This document shows positions 20,750-31,870 of a stretch of 64,000 nt of DNA, in pieces. The DNA is taken from contig CM058230.1 of NCBI GenBank assembly GCA_030180135.1, forward strand, positions 26,744,067-26,808,066. The letters are read 5' to 3'. Both the position numbers and the translations under genes were made by a program. Position 1 is the stretch's first letter. The number at the start of each line of letters is the position of its first letter. This stretch comes from Orychophragmus violaceus. Taxonomy: Eukaryota; Streptophyta; Magnoliopsida; Brassicales; Brassicaceae. The notes beneath the pieces are model-generated. The model did not search any database, was not told the DNA's origin, and was given only the letters and a program-made list of their open reading frames with translations.

Positions 20750-22369
20750 TTCTTAGGATTTCTTGTTTTAGATTCATGTTTAGGTTGTTTAATCTGTTTA
20801 GAAGTGTTTTGAATCCATTACTGATAAGAAAAACACTTAAGAAACTGAATTAAATCCTGAACAAACAGTTGAAATCACAAAACCGAGCTATATGACTCGG
20901 GTTTTGGTGATCGGCCATGGGTCGGACGGTCGGGATGGCCGGTTGGGTCGATCGGCCGAGTGGATCGCACGGCGATCGCGTCTCGGCTGTGCGTCGTCCC
21001 GATCGCGTCTCGGCTTCGTCTCGTCTGTGCGTCGCGTCCCGATCGCTCGTCGATCGTGGAGCGTCCGTCCGAGCATCCCGTCCGGCGATCGTCCCGGCTG
21101 TCGCGTCCCGTCCGAAGCTGCGCATCGTTTCGATCTCGGATCGTTGACGGCTTGCGGCTGGACGATGGTCGCGAAGCTAGGGCTGACGTGATCGTCACGG
21201 TTCAGCAGTTCGATCGGTTCGGTTCGTATTGGCGGTTCGGTTTAAAACTTGGTTAAAATCAATCGTTCTGGTTTAATAAACAGATTTTAATAATTTTATT
21301 AAATCTGGTTAAACCGGAATAAGAAATCCAATGTCGAAAGAAATATTGGATTTAGTGCCTAAACCAGGAATTTCTAATTTGATTTGGTTGGACCAAATAA
21401 ATTGAGAAATTCCGGTTTAGTAAATAACCGGTTGACAATTGTGGTCATCGTAGTAATTAAAACTTGGTTAGACCAGTTTTAATGAACCAGACCGGTTATG
21501 TCAATTAATTGGACAATTGGGTCATGTCTTGGACATGGACCAATTCTTGGGCCTCGGGCCAAGAAGTTAAAACAATTGGGCCAGTTATTTGAGTCTTTCT
21601 TCAGATAAATTTAAAATTTATTTTATAATATTATAAAGTCGATTTTAAATTAAAGTTTCCGAAATTTTGAAATAAGAAAGTTTCTTAAAATAGAAGTTTC
21701 TGAATTTGCGGGTTTTGGATTTTAAAGAAATTTCTAAAGTTAGAAAGTTTCCGTTTTTAGAAAGTTTCCAATTTTAGAAAGTTTCCAAAAATAGTAGGTT
21801 TCCATAAATAGAAAGTTTCCCGAAATAGTAATCTTCTATTTTGGGAATGAATTTTAATAAACCTACGAACCTCAAATAATATCAAGCGTTGGATGTCTTG
21901 TCCAGGCTATGTCAGCTGTCAAAGCCCATTCAATTGCATTCATGGCCTTACAGTGTGAGGATGTCTGCTTTTGCGTGGGTAAGACGGTTTGTGATTCATA
22001 AATGTCATTGGGAGTCCCAGACATTAATGATTACATGACTGTATAGTCTGGTTTTCTTGACTAGGCCATCGGGAGTCCCGGGCCTTGAGACATCAGAGTG
22101 GATTGGGCCTCGGGCCCAGATCCACAACCAAGAGTTATATCACGGATATAATTAGCCGATATAGGGCTTACCGATATAAGCTAAGGTTGGGTGACGGCCA
22201 GTGGCCCACTTTAATCTTAGTTATATGTGGATCTTGGAATCATTATATTCTATTGAGGGTAACTGATGTTATTGAATATAATGCATGATTAATCATATTA
22301 ATTTTTTAATACGAGATTAGTCATTTTGAACATAATAACTAATAACCTTTTTATTTATATATTTCAGAT
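20750..22369 (+). other. Copia-A leader with GC-rich island
   Basis: Long untranslated leader. 20890-21240 is strikingly GC- and CpG-rich, built from repeated CGATCG, CGTCTCGG and CGTCCCG words. The many overlapping short open frames there reflect composition, not genes. From 21240 the leader is AT-rich with repeated GAAAGTTTCC-like words (21690-21830). It then enters a block conserved in all leaders here (GGGTGACGGCCAGTGGCCCA, then GTGGATCTTGG), which precedes the hairpin. Confidence 0.65.
22241..22283 (+). promoter_or_regulatory. conserved RNA stem-loop upstream of gag (Copia-A)
   Basis: Arms CATTATATTC (22241-22250) and GAATATAATG (22274-22283) pair perfectly over 10 bp with a 23-nt loop, 86 nt before the gag ATG. 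The same hairpin with compensatory changes is present in Copia-B, -C, -D and -E. Confidence 0.8.
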
Positions 22370-25300
22370 ATGACTACTACAAGCACACAAAACACATTCT
22401 CGATCCGGTCTGTTCTCGAGAAGGAGAAGCTGACTGGAACGAACTTCCTGACATGGTCAAGGAACTTGAGGCTGGTTCTCAAGCAGGAGAAGAAGGATTA
22501 TGTCCTTCGAGATCCCCTCCCCGAGAGGCCTCTTGCCAATGCTGCCAGGACTCTGCACAATGCTTGGGAAAAGCATTCGTCAGATGAAAATGATGTCTAT
22601 TGCCTGATGTTGGTGACAATGACTCCTGAGCTGCAAAAACAGTTCAAAAGTGTATTGTCTCCCATCGAGATAATGGCAAGCCTGAAATCGCTTTTTCAGG
22701 AGCAGGCTAGGACTGAGAGGTTCCAGACAGTTAAGAACCTCTTGGACTGTAAGTTGGCTGCGAATGCGGCAGTGAGTCCTCATGTCTTGAAGATGATGGG
22801 TTATCTCGATCATCTTCAGAAACTCGACTGCCCAATCAGCCAGGAACTTGCCTGCGACATCATTCTGCAGTCTTTACCTGCAAGCTATGATCAGTTCATT
22901 CTGAACTTTAACATGCATGGCTTGAGTAAGACACTGCCTGAGCTTCACGGAATGCTCAAGACTGCAGAGCCCAACTTGAAGAAAACCGCCAAGGACCCCA
23001 ATGTGCTTATGGTACAAAAGGGCAAGGGGTTTAAGAAGTCTTCTGCTAAGGATAAGGGAAAGGCCAAGGGTGTCCAAGTCGCGGACAAGGACACGCCAAA
23101 GCCCAAGCCCAAGTCCAAGGCTGGGCCTACTGACATGTGCAGGTTCTGCAAAGAACTGGGGCATTGGAGAAGAGATTGTAAGAAATTCCAGGAAGGTCTA
23201 AAGGAATTAAAGAAGAAGACTTTCGAGACTTCTTCATCAGGTATTTTTGTTATAGAAGTCAATACAACTACTTCTGATAATACCTCATGGGTCATGGATA
23301 CTGGTTGTGGGGCTCATATTTGTACTAATATGCAGGCACTCAGCAACAGTAGAAGGCTGAAGCAAGGACAAGTGGAGCTACGAGTTGGGAATGGAGCGAA
23401 AGTTTCAGCACTAGCTGTAGGCACATACTTGTTGTCTTTACCTTCGGGATTGATTTTAGAACTGAATAATTGTTATTTTGTACCTGCTATAAGCAGAAAT
23501 ATTATTTCAATTTCTTTGTTGGATTTGGAAGGTTATGATTTTTCAGTTAAGAATAAATTATGTTCCTTCAATCGCAACAATTTGTTCTATGGTTCTGCCC
23601 CTCTTACGAATGGGCTTTACATACTCGATCAATCCGCGCCAATTTATAACATTAATACAAAACGGTTTAAACCTAATGAGGAAAACCGAACGTTTCTATG
23701 GCATTGTCGTTTAGGGCACATCAGCGAGAAACGCATCAAGAGGCTCCATTCGAATGGACTTCTTGGCTCATTTGACTTTGAGTCATGTGAGAAATGCGAA
23801 TCCTGCATGATGGGCAAAATGACACGGGCCCCCTTTAATAAACCTAACGAGAGGGCCAGTGACTTATTGGGCCTGATACACACTGATGTGTGTGGCCCAA
23901 TGTCCACAAATGCAAGAGGAAACTATCAGTACTTCATTACCTTCACTGATGATTTCAGTAGGTATGGATATGTTTATTTAATGAAACATAAGTCTGAATC
24001 TTTTGAGAAGTTCAGAGAATTCCAAAATGAAGTACAGAACCAACTTGGCAAAAGCATTAAGGCTCTTCGGTCCGACCGAGGAGGAGAATACTTAAGCCAA
24101 GAATTCAGTGATCATCTGAGAGAGTGTGGGATCGTATCCCAACTCACTCCTCCTGGAACACCTCAATGGAATGGTGTGTCTGAGAGGAGAAATCGGACCT
24201 TATTGGATATGGTTCGATCTATGATGAGTCACACAGACCTTCCAATATCCCTTTGGGGATATGCTCTGCTAACAGCAGTGTTCACTCTAAACAGAGCGCC
24301 ATCAAAAGCAGTAGCAAAGACACCATATGAATTATGGACTGGAGAAGCTCCAGTGCTGTCTTATCTAAGAATTTGGGGTTGTGAAGCCTATGTTAAGAGA
24401 TCAATCTCAGATAAGCTTACACCAAAATCTGATAAATGCTACTTCATTGGTTATCCACGGGAAACCAAGGCTTATTACTTCTATCTACGTTCCGAGAACA
24501 AGATCTTTGTTGCCCGGGATTGTAACTTTCTTGAGAGAGAGTTTCTCTCTAAGAAAGACAGTGGGAGTAAGGTACTGCTTGAAGAAATTCAAGATGAACA
24601 GGATACTGCTCAACCTAATGAGGAAGAGCAGCAGGAGGACCTACAAGAAATTGTAGAGCCTGAACCTGTAGTACCTGAAGTTCGAAGATCCGGGAGGATC
24701 CGTAACGAACCCGAGAGATATCAAGGATTCCTCGTGACTAACTGTCATGATCTTTTGATCATTGATGGTGATGAACCATCGAACTTCAATCAAGCCATGA
24801 TGGGCCCAGATTCCTCTAAGTGGCGCAAGGCCACTGATTCCGAAATGGACTCCATGTCGGTCAACCAAGTGTTTTCGTTGGTTGACTTACCCGCTGGTGT
24901 AAAAGCCATCGAGTGCAAATGGATCTTCAAGAAGAAGATTGACGTGGATGGAAATGTCCAGATTTATAAAGCCAGGTTGGTGGCAAAAGTTTTCGGACAA
25001 GTTCACGGTGTGGACTACGATGAAACCTATTCACCAGTGGCTATGATGAAATCTATTCGGATTCTACTAGCAACTGCAGCTTTTCATGATTATGAAATTT
25101 GGCAGATGGACGTGAAAACCGCCTTCCTGAATGGTATTCTGGAAGAGGATGTGTATATGACACAACCTGACGGTTACATAGATCCGAAGAATGCTGGGAA
25201 AGTATGCAAGCTTCATAAATCCATTTATGGATTGAAGCAAGCATCGAGGAGCTGGAATCTTCGTTTTGATGAAGCGATCAAGCAATTTGACTTCATCAGA

Positions 25301-26347
25301 AACGAAGAAGAACAATGCGTGTATAAGAAATCTAGTGGGAGCAAGATTGTATTTCTTATTCTGTATGTCGATGACATACTGCTTCTCGGAAACGACATTC
25401 CAATGCTGAAGTCTGTAAAGGACTGGCTTGGAAGTTGTTTTTCCATGAAAGACATGGGTGAAGCCGCATACGTTCTTGGAATTAGGATCTATCGGGATAG
25501 ACCTAAGAGGCTGATAGGCTTGTGTCAAGACTCATACATTGACAAAGTCCTACAAAGATTCAGCATGAAAGATTCCAAGAAGGGCTTCACGCCAATGGTA
25601 CATGGCACAACGCTAAGCAAGAAGCAGAGCCCCACGTCGGCTGCTGAGCTTGAGCGCATGAAGAATATTCCTTATGCATCTGCAATAGGATCGGTCATGT
25701 ATGCCATGATCTGTACTCGTCCTGATGTTGCTTATGCATTGAGCATGACGAGTAGATACCAGTCAAATCCAGGTGAAAACCATTGGATTGCCGTAAAGAA
25801 TATCTTGAAGTATCTAAGACATACTAAGGATAAGTTCTTGGTGTACGGTGGAAGTGATGTGCTTAAAGTCAGTGGATTCACGGACGCAAGTTTCCAGACA
25901 GACACAGATGATTTCCGGTCACAGTCCGGTTATGTCTTTTGTCTGAATGGCGATGCAGTAAGTTGGAGAAGCTCCAAGCAGGACACCGTTGCTGATTCCA
26001 CTACAGAAGCTGAATATATCGCCGCCTCAGAAGCAGCGAAGGAAGCTGTTTGGATACGAAAGTTCATTATGGAACTAGGTGTGATACCAGATGCGGCTGA
26101 GCCTCTGGCACTGTTTTGTGACAACAATGGTGCTATAGCTCAGGCAAAGGAACCAAGATCACACCAGAAATCCAAGCATGTTCAAAGAAGATATCACTTG
26201 ATACGTGACATCATTAATAGAAAGGAAGTCAAGATCAGCCGAGTTCCGACAGATGATAATGTCGCTGATCCGTTGACAAAGCCACTCCCAAGGCCTAAGC
26301 TCGAGTTACTGACTGAAGCTGTAGGCATTAGAAACATTGAAATGTAA
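22370..26347 (+). CDS. Copia-A gag-pol polyprotein
   Basis: A single 1325-codon frame encodes all proteins for transposition. Gag (UBN2-type) spans about 1-250; the zinc knuckle is C257, C260, H265, C270. Protease has DTG at 310-312. The integrase zinc domain is near 445-479 (WHCRLGH...CEKCESC); the catalytic triad is D506 (HTDVCGP), D569 (RSDRGG), E605 (NGVSE), with 35 residues between the last two. RT spans about 830-1070 with YVDD at 999-1002. RNase H shows D1172 (FTDAS), E1215 (TTEAEY), D1251 (CDNNGA) and D1300 (VADPLTK). No stop or frameshift is seen. One oddity is VAKVFGQVHG, where the sister elements have VAKGFKQIHG. The start fits the aligned gag starts of the other copies. Confidence 0.95.
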   Translation: MTTTSTQNTFSIRSVLEKEKLTGTNFLTWSRNLRLVLKQEKKDYVLRDPLPERPLANAARTLHNAWEKHSSDENDVYCLMLVTMTPELQKQFKSVLSPIEIMASLKSLFQEQARTERFQTVKNLLDCKLAANAAVSPHVLKMMGYLDHLQKLDCPISQELACDIILQSLPASYDQFILNFNMHGLSKTLPELHGMLKTAEPNLKKTAKDPNVLMVQKGKGFKKSSAKDKGKAKGVQVADKDTPKPKPKSKAGPTDMCRFCKELGHWRRDCKKFQEGLKELKKKTFETSSSGIFVIEVNTTTSDNTSWVMDTGCGAHICTNMQALSNSRRLKQGQVELRVGNGAKVSALAVGTYLLSLPSGLILELNNCYFVPAISRNIISISLLDLEGYDFSVKNKLCSFNRNNLFYGSAPLTNGLYILDQSAPIYNINTKRFKPNEENRTFLWHCRLGHISEKRIKRLHSNGLLGSFDFESCEKCESCMMGKMTRAPFNKPNERASDLLGLIHTDVCGPMSTNARGNYQYFITFTDDFSRYGYVYLMKHKSESFEKFREFQNEVQNQLGKSIKALRSDRGGEYLSQEFSDHLRECGIVSQLTPPGTPQWNGVSERRNRTLLDMVRSMMSHTDLPISLWGYALLTAVFTLNRAPSKAVAKTPYELWTGEAPVLSYLRIWGCEAYVKRSISDKLTPKSDKCYFIGYPRETKAYYFYLRSENKIFVARDCNFLEREFLSKKDSGSKVLLEEIQDEQDTAQPNEEEQQEDLQEIVEPEPVVPEVRRSGRIRNEPERYQGFLVTNCHDLLIIDGDEPSNFNQAMMGPDSSKWRKATDSEMDSMSVNQVFSLVDLPAGVKAIECKWIFKKKIDVDGNVQIYKARLVAKVFGQVHGVDYDETYSPVAMMKSIRILLATAAFHDYEIWQMDVKTAFLNGILEEDVYMTQPDGYIDPKNAGKVCKLHKSIYGLKQASRSWNLRFDEAIKQFDFIRNEEEQCVYKKSSGSKIVFLILYVDDILLLGNDIPMLKSVKDWLGSCFSMKDMGEAAYVLGIRIYRDRPKRLIGLCQDSYIDKVLQRFSMKDSKKGFTPMVHGTTLSKKQSPTSAAELERMKNIPYASAIGSVMYAMICTRPDVAYALSMTSRYQSNPGENHWIAVKNILKYLRHTKDKFLVYGGSDVLKVSGFTDASFQTDTDDFRSQSGYVFCLNGDAVSWRSSKQDTVADSTTEAEYIAASEAAKEAVWIRKFIMELGVIPDAAEPLALFCDNNGAIAQAKEPRSHQKSKHVQRRYHLIRDIINRKEVKISRVPTDDNVADPLTKPLPRPKLELLTEAVGIRNIEM

Positions 26348-27189
26348 TCTAAATTTGAGTGGGAGTTTTGTGAGCTTTATTTTAGTTATTTGATATGTTC
26401 TTGTAAAACATTATTTTATGTTTTAATGAAATTATTATTTCAAGATTATTTTAACTGTGATGAAATAATCGTTCCAAAATGATATGAAGCATTTTATAGG
26501 TCATCGAAGTAAATGACTTGATCTTGAGTCATCAAAGTCATTTAGCTTGATCATGAGACCCTATATTTGATAGATGTTTTATATCATCCCGTCCCCAGTC
26601 GAAGGTTGTTGAAATTGGAACATCAACAACCGTGTGAGACTGGATTGGTACGTGACTTATGACAAAGTCTCAGTGTGTCATAGATGCACGGCATCAAAGT
26701 CAGTACATAGGTGTATGTTGGGAACATACGACCGGACAAGACCCGCCTATAAGAACTCTTCAGGATATTTATATCTATGTCATAAGAGATTCTTACTACA
26801 ACTATAGAGTATAGTCCTTAGACCTGAGTTCACATGCATGTGACTGCACATGGACTGATGTACTTTGATCATTGTCTAACGCTATCGTTCTGTGATAGCT
26901 ATAAGGACCTTGTTTGGGTGCATTATGAAATGAGTAGTTTACAGTGATGGAACAAGACGGAATTTGTCCCTCCAATATAAGTGGAGTGAATATCTCTAGG
27001 CCAATCGGAGATTTGAATACTGGAAAACGCATGGCCATGCTCAAACGGACTTTCCCGAGTCGTTTGGATTGTCAGTATCAAATCAGAGTCCGATGAAAAA
27101 GATTAGGCTTTATAAGGATGACACCAATCTTGCCTTATGACTAATCGAGATATTGAGACAAAAGGATTATGAATACTGAGATTCCAGTA
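26348..27189 (+). other. Copia-A 3' untranslated region
   Basis: Non-coding, conserved in outline in Copia-B, -C, -E and -F. Shared blocks are TAGGTCATC...ACTTGATC...GAGACCCTATA, the TCGAAGGTTGTTGAAAT-type block and the small inverted repeat ACTATAGAGTATAGT near 26804. Confidence 0.6.
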
Positions 27190-27201
27190 CAAATGGGAGA
27201 T
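27187..27201 (+). promoter_or_regulatory. Copia-A polypurine tract
   Basis: GTACAAATGGGAGAT directly abuts the 3' LTR. The equivalent CCAGTACAAGTGGGAGAT is found in every Copia element in the window. Confidence 0.85.
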
Positions 27202-27840
27202 TGTTGGAATTGTGTCCAGTAATCTCGGTACTGTCTCTAGAAAGTAAGAGTATGTCGAGATCAGACATAAGTCATATAATACTGGGGGTCATGATGGCTT
27301 GCTAGAGTCCGCTCATGATCTATAAGTCTTGGACTTATTGCCTTTATTATATGATCCCATATGGGTCACACGCCTAAGCTAACAGGAAAATGTGTTGGAA
27401 CGGCTTAGCAGAAGTACGACAAAAGTGCCAGGCATTTGTCGTATTAAGAGAGAAAGATTAATGGGTCTGATTAAATCCATGGGATTTAATCAGATTGGTA
27501 TTTTGGGCCCATAAGCCCAAAAGGGAAAGAGAAGGCCTTTAATGATCAAAAGCCAAATCTCTTTCTCCCCAACCCGAACCCTAGCCGCGTCTCTCTCTCT
27601 CCCTCTGCGCCTCTCTCCTGGTGGTCTAGCAGCCATTCCTGTGATCGCGTGTGTGAACCTTTGGAGGATTCATCCCTCGGTGCATCTATCTGATCTCTGA
27701 CCTGTTCTATTCCTTCCGCTGCAACAAACAGGTAAAAGGTGAGATCATGTTATGTTTCTATTCAAGAGAACCTAGATCTGTATGTTTAGGTTGAGATGAA
27801 TCTGTGAATTACATCAGGATCAACCAAACGAATTCCTACA
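27202..27840 (+). repeat. Copia-A 3' LTR
   Basis: 639 bp; I find no difference from the 5' LTR on reading both through. It is followed by the TSD GAAAG. Confidence 0.95.
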
Positions 27841-27845
27841 GAAAG

Positions 27846-28195
27846 GGACTAGAGAAAGATAGTATGGTGGTCTAGAGCTGGTAAGGTAAGAATCCATGTG
27901 CCCTTTGATCGATACTCCTTAGGTGAGACCGCACTTAAATACTTGCAGAAGTCAGTAGGGAGAATTTGAATGCTTGAATGTGATTGTGGAGTTTACCTAG
28001 GACAGTTGCTAAGTGTGGGGGAAGTACATTGTAGTCTTGATATCCTATGATTGATTCTTGCAGTGGTTTACTAAGGGGAATCTGAGTATTGAAGCTTCTA
28101 GGATGAAATGAGTTTCTGAAGAGTTTTCAAACCTCTTATCTGCATTTAGTTCTTTGTCTTGCTTGAGGACAAGCAAGAGCTAAGTGTGGGGGAGT
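27846..28195 (+). other. Athila 3' spacer, second half, with purine tracts
   Basis: No gene is seen. AAGTGTGGGGGA occurs at 28011-28022 and again as the true polypurine tract at 28182-28193 next to the LTR. An inverted repeat CTTGCTTGAGGACAAGCAAG (28158-28177), which I associate with Athila 3' ends, precedes it. Confidence 0.7.
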
Positions 28196-29384
28196 TGATA
28201 TACCATGGATTTTAGGGCTTTTAACCATGGTATATGTGTTATTTATCGAGTCTTTTACTATGTTTTAGAGTCTTTTCAGGTGTTTATTAGGTACAAGCAC
28301 ATTTGGAGCATATTTGGTGATTTAAGCACTTTCTGGAGCTAATTGGAGTATTTTGCCGAGAGATAGAGTTCACTGTTGATATTTCCGAGTTGCAACGATC
28401 GTCACACTTGTGGCAACGATCGATGCACCAGCGAGATGGGCCAAACGACGGTTTGATGAAGAATGATAAAATTGCAATTCTGCCCAGAAGTTCCTAATAT
28501 TTACAAAGAAGCCCCAAAACGTGTTTTAGGTTATAAATAGAGTTTTTAAGCCAATGTTTAGGCTACGCTTGATACGCTTTACTTTAGTTCTATTTTTTTT
28601 ATTTCAGAAAGCCTGAGGGGCTGATCCTGATCTCGAAAGAGACTTGATTTTGAACCCCAGTTCTTATTTGATTTTATAATATTTGATTTTCTATTCAAGA
28701 TGTTTTCTGTTTCGATGAACATGTCTGAGTAGTTTACCTGTTAGGTTGAAGGATTCTCATTAGGGATTTCAGAGAATTATAGTTTAATTAATCTGTAGAG
28801 ATCCATATCTGCTAGTTCTTTATCTAAGTTGTTCTTAATGCCTAATCTGAAGTAGCTAATCAGAATTATGATGTTAGGTTGATTAATGCAGCGGAAGTTG
28901 GTTAATTTAACTAGAAATAATTTAGATAAGCAATTAAACTGTTCGCAAACGAAAGTTTGGTTCAGGTTAGTTGTGAACATATCAAACTTGGAATTAATGC
29001 TAGTTTAATCTGTTAGTTCTCGCAAACGGAAGTTTGGTTTGCTGCACTTAGACTTAGAGAATTATCGCAAAGGAATTTGGTTAATTCTATATCAGTGTTT
29101 GAGTTCTATAATAGTTATTGATTTGATCTAGATAGATTGATTGCTTGCGTTCCTGATTTCCTGAGAACTCCTGAAACCTAACGCTTCGCCTTCTCGCTCG
29201 CAAACTCACTTGATTTACTTTGCTATTTCGTTTACTGTTTTCACATCTGCTTCGCTTAATTTAATCTGAACTGCTATTAACCTATTGTGTGACTGAGAGT
29301 CCTCGTGGGATTCGATACCTTATATACTACGATTGCATTAACTGTGCACTTGCAGTAGAATAGGGAAAACTATACAACCTATCA
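28196..29384 (+). repeat. Athila 3' LTR
   Basis: 1189 bp, nearly identical to 14082-15272 (2-bp indel at the TTTTTATGG/TTTCTGG site). It contains the palindrome pair at 28392-28426. The TSD TTTGG follows. Confidence 0.92.
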
Positions 29385-29389
29385 TTTGG

Positions 29390-31870
29390 TCCGCACCCCC
29401 GGTCCAGGCTGAATCCGGGACACCTTCAGAAATTAAGATCTAAGTGCCGGAGTCGAGATGGTGATTCCGCTCTCGACGGAGTCTCCGGAGAACGTCCAGG
29501 ACGGGTATTGCTGCCCATCCTACACTTATTTCGATAAGTGTGGGCTTTTCTTTCTAATCTCGCGCCTCCTTTGTTGGGTTTTGGCCCACCTTCAGCTCGC
29601 GTTTCCTCAGATGACCCCGAACTTCGTTCGGTATGTCATCGGGCTTGGCGTCAGGGCGTCCGAGGAAGGGATCGATTTTGGGGCCGAGGAACTCATGAGA
29701 GTTTGCTCGGTTAAGCATAACACCCGTGCTCCGGGGACGTATTACCTTTCTCCCTGATTCGGGAAAGTGCTCGAAGAGATCCCAAATAGGGATCAATGGC
29801 GGGATCGCTATTTCTTTTTCAAGATCAATAACCACTCGGTTGGCGATTTTAATTTTTCTGTTGTACCGAGGCAGTGGGCCGCCGGAGTTGGTTAGGTTTC
29901 TAGGTTCTTGCTAGCTGATGTATTTTATGATGTTCGCCGAACCGCTTCTAACCCCTTTTTTTGTTTTGCTCTGTAGAAGCTCCTGAGTCACTCGTCTTAA
30001 ATCCGATAACAGAAGCGTTGTTAGCTCGCCTGAGAGGGGGCGGGATATCAACAGGGACAACTTCACGGCAGAGTGCATACAAGCCGCTTTAGGCCCCATA
30101 GCTCGTCCTCCCGATCAAACACAGACTCGAACCCTTCGAGTTGCACCTGTCGCGCAGGTCTCTCTTCGGCTACCTTTAGCTTGAGAAGTCCAGCCCGCGC
30201 TCCGCATCGCTTAGTGTACTGGAGAAAGTAAGCAGTTCGCTTGGTTTGTGCAGGGGTTTTCTTACTATATATGCTTTTTATCGAACTGACTTGAGTTCGT
30301 CTTATCTGCAGATCGACCCGTCTCAGACGACAGCTCTACCGCTAGTACTCCTCCCCACGAAAATATGTCGCGACGAGCGAGCAGCCGCCAGAATGGGAAG
30401 GATCCCGTCGATTTGGCGAGGAAAATGAAGGCTGACGACCTAAGCAACGCCCTTCTTTTTGCAATGGGTGAAGCTCCTCCTCCTCCCCCTTCAATCCCTC
30501 CTCCTCACCCTGTTCAAGTCTCTCTTCCTCCGGCTACAGGATCCGGAGAAGCGACCATGGAGGCGGAGGATCTACCTCCCTCTTTGATCGGGAAAGAAAT
30601 AGCTCAGGTCCCGTCTGGAGAGCCTACTTTACGCGACTCTCGATCGAATGGCTCGAGGGGGTCGAATGGTCGAAGTCGGGGCGGCTCTCTCCCTCCGGCA
30701 GCGAAGCGTCAAAGGACCGTCGCAGAAGTGAGCTCGAGGAGGTCGAGCCAAAATGTGGAGGCGAGGCCTTCCTCTTCTGGGTCCTCTGGATCTTTTAACT
30801 TGCGCTTCAGGCAACAGAAGGAACGTCCAATTGCAGATAACCCAAAGGGTGTGGCCTACCTGCTGAGGCATTTTAAGCCTGCAGGTGTTCAGTTCCCGGC
30901 TGTCGGGGATATGGCCCTCTGTGATTCTTACGCCGAGATGATGGCGGCCATCGTGAAGGTAATGGTTTCTTTCCTTCGCTTTCATGATCCGTTTCATGCT
31001 TAGCATTCATTTATTTTTTGTGTAGGCCTTGGAGGCTACGAACAGGTTCGCGGCTAGGTCTGAGCGCGAGCTGCGTGAGATACCGCAGGCAAGTGAGCTC
31101 GAGTCCGTCGAGAAGACGGTGAGTGATCTGAATATGCGGCTGCAGGAGGTCTTAGCTCGTGAAGAGGAGCTGAAGAAGAAGCTCGCTCACTTCGACGGAA
31201 TGGAGGCTCGGCTGATGACTCTCGAGAATCAGGAAGAGGACCTGACCCAAAAGTTAAACGTGGCCATTAATCAGACTCTGGCCGCGGAGGAAGCGAGCCG
31301 AGCTGCTGAGGAAGCAAGTCGAGCTGCGGATATGCGGGCTGCGCAGTGCCAGGCTGATTTGGAAAAGGACCTCGCTGGCCGAGAGCTCACCATCAAGGTG
31401 GCGGCTCACGAGGCGAAGAAAGGGCTGAATGGTCAATACCTCGAGATTCTTGAGGGAATTAAGGCGAAGGAGAGCCAGAGGAAGGTTGCTGTGAGTGCTG
31501 AGATAAGGCTTCAAGAGGCCTTGGCCAATATCGCGCTTATTGCCGAGTTCGCCTCTGGCGAGCTGGATCTGACCAAGGAGGTGCTGGACTTGGCTGAGAA
31601 GAAGCGATTGGCCATGGAGGAGATGAACGCCGCAGCGTTGTCGGACTTCAGCATCAGCAAGCTCAACTTGCCGGCGATGTCAGACGACTCGGTGATCTTG
31701 GCACGCCCTCTAAACCAAGCAGTTACTCGCCTTGACTAATACGAGTTGAACCTCCCGACCGGAGTTAGCTCGCGAGTTAGGGATGAGGTGGGGTCGGCTC
31801 GAGGAGGAAGAGGCGACCGACGACCAGACGGGGAATCAAGACGAGGCTTCCTCTCCTTCCAAGCAGTTCT
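29390..31870 (+). pseudogene. Tat-2 antisense four-exon gene (gypsy-type transposon domain)
   Basis: This continues exon 1 from 14026-14081. By GT-AG sites and comparison with Tat-1: exon 1 to 29890, intron 29891-29976, exon 2 29977-30227, intron 30228-30311, exon 3 30312-30958, intron 30959-31025, exon 4 from 31026. Domain features are SYTYFDKCGLFF, QLAFPQMTPNFVRYVIG, FGAEELMRVCSVKHN. Exon 3 starts near MSRRASSRQNGKDPVDLA; exon 4 is a long Glu/Ala-rich coiled coil, longer than in Tat-1. Breaks: a small deletion near 29448, a TGA after GTYYLSP at 29755, further stops in exon 2 and a TAA at 31737-31739. All three introns sit at the same codon phases as in Tat-1. Confidence 0.72.

Larger units (their letters stand above)
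20092..27840 (+). mobile_element. Copia-A: complete Ty1/Copia element, likely autonomous
   Basis: 7749 bp with 639-bp LTRs at 20092-20730 and 27202-27840 that appear identical by eye, and TSD GAAAG at 20087-20091 and 27841-27845. It has a PBS, a 1.6-kb leader, one intact gag-pol frame, a 0.85-kb 3' UTR and a polypurine tract. RT and RNase H motifs resemble the Angela/TAR side of plant Copia (inferred). It is the newest insertion in its nest, lying inside Athila, which lies inside Tat-2. Confidence 0.95.
14082..29384 (+). mobile_element. Athila-type Ty3 LTR retrotransposon (pol deleted) carrying Copia-A
   Basis: LTRs at 14082-15272 and 28196-29384 start TGATATACC and end CCTATCA, flanked by TTTGG at 14077-14081 and 29385-29389. 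The PBS TGGCGCCGTTGCCGGGGAC and the 3' purine tract AAGTGTGGGGGAG are Athila-like, as are the hairpins at 16778-16793 and 28158-28177. Without Copia-A the element is about 7.5 kb. It keeps a gag remnant and an ORF-1-type gene but no RT or integrase, so it is non-autonomous. The LTRs differ by a 2-bp indel and very few changes, which indicates a recent insertion. Confidence 0.9.

Noticed and set aside
20850..21256. Cluster of overlapping open frames of 60-107 codons on both strands
   Set aside because: All lie in the GC-rich island, where stop codons are rare by composition. They are Arg/Ser/Asp-rich in every frame with no start context or homology.
20092..27840. Heat-activated ONSEN-like Copia
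   Set aside because: I saw no convincing cluster of GAA/TTC heat-shock elements in the LTR, and the protein looks like a different Copia branch.
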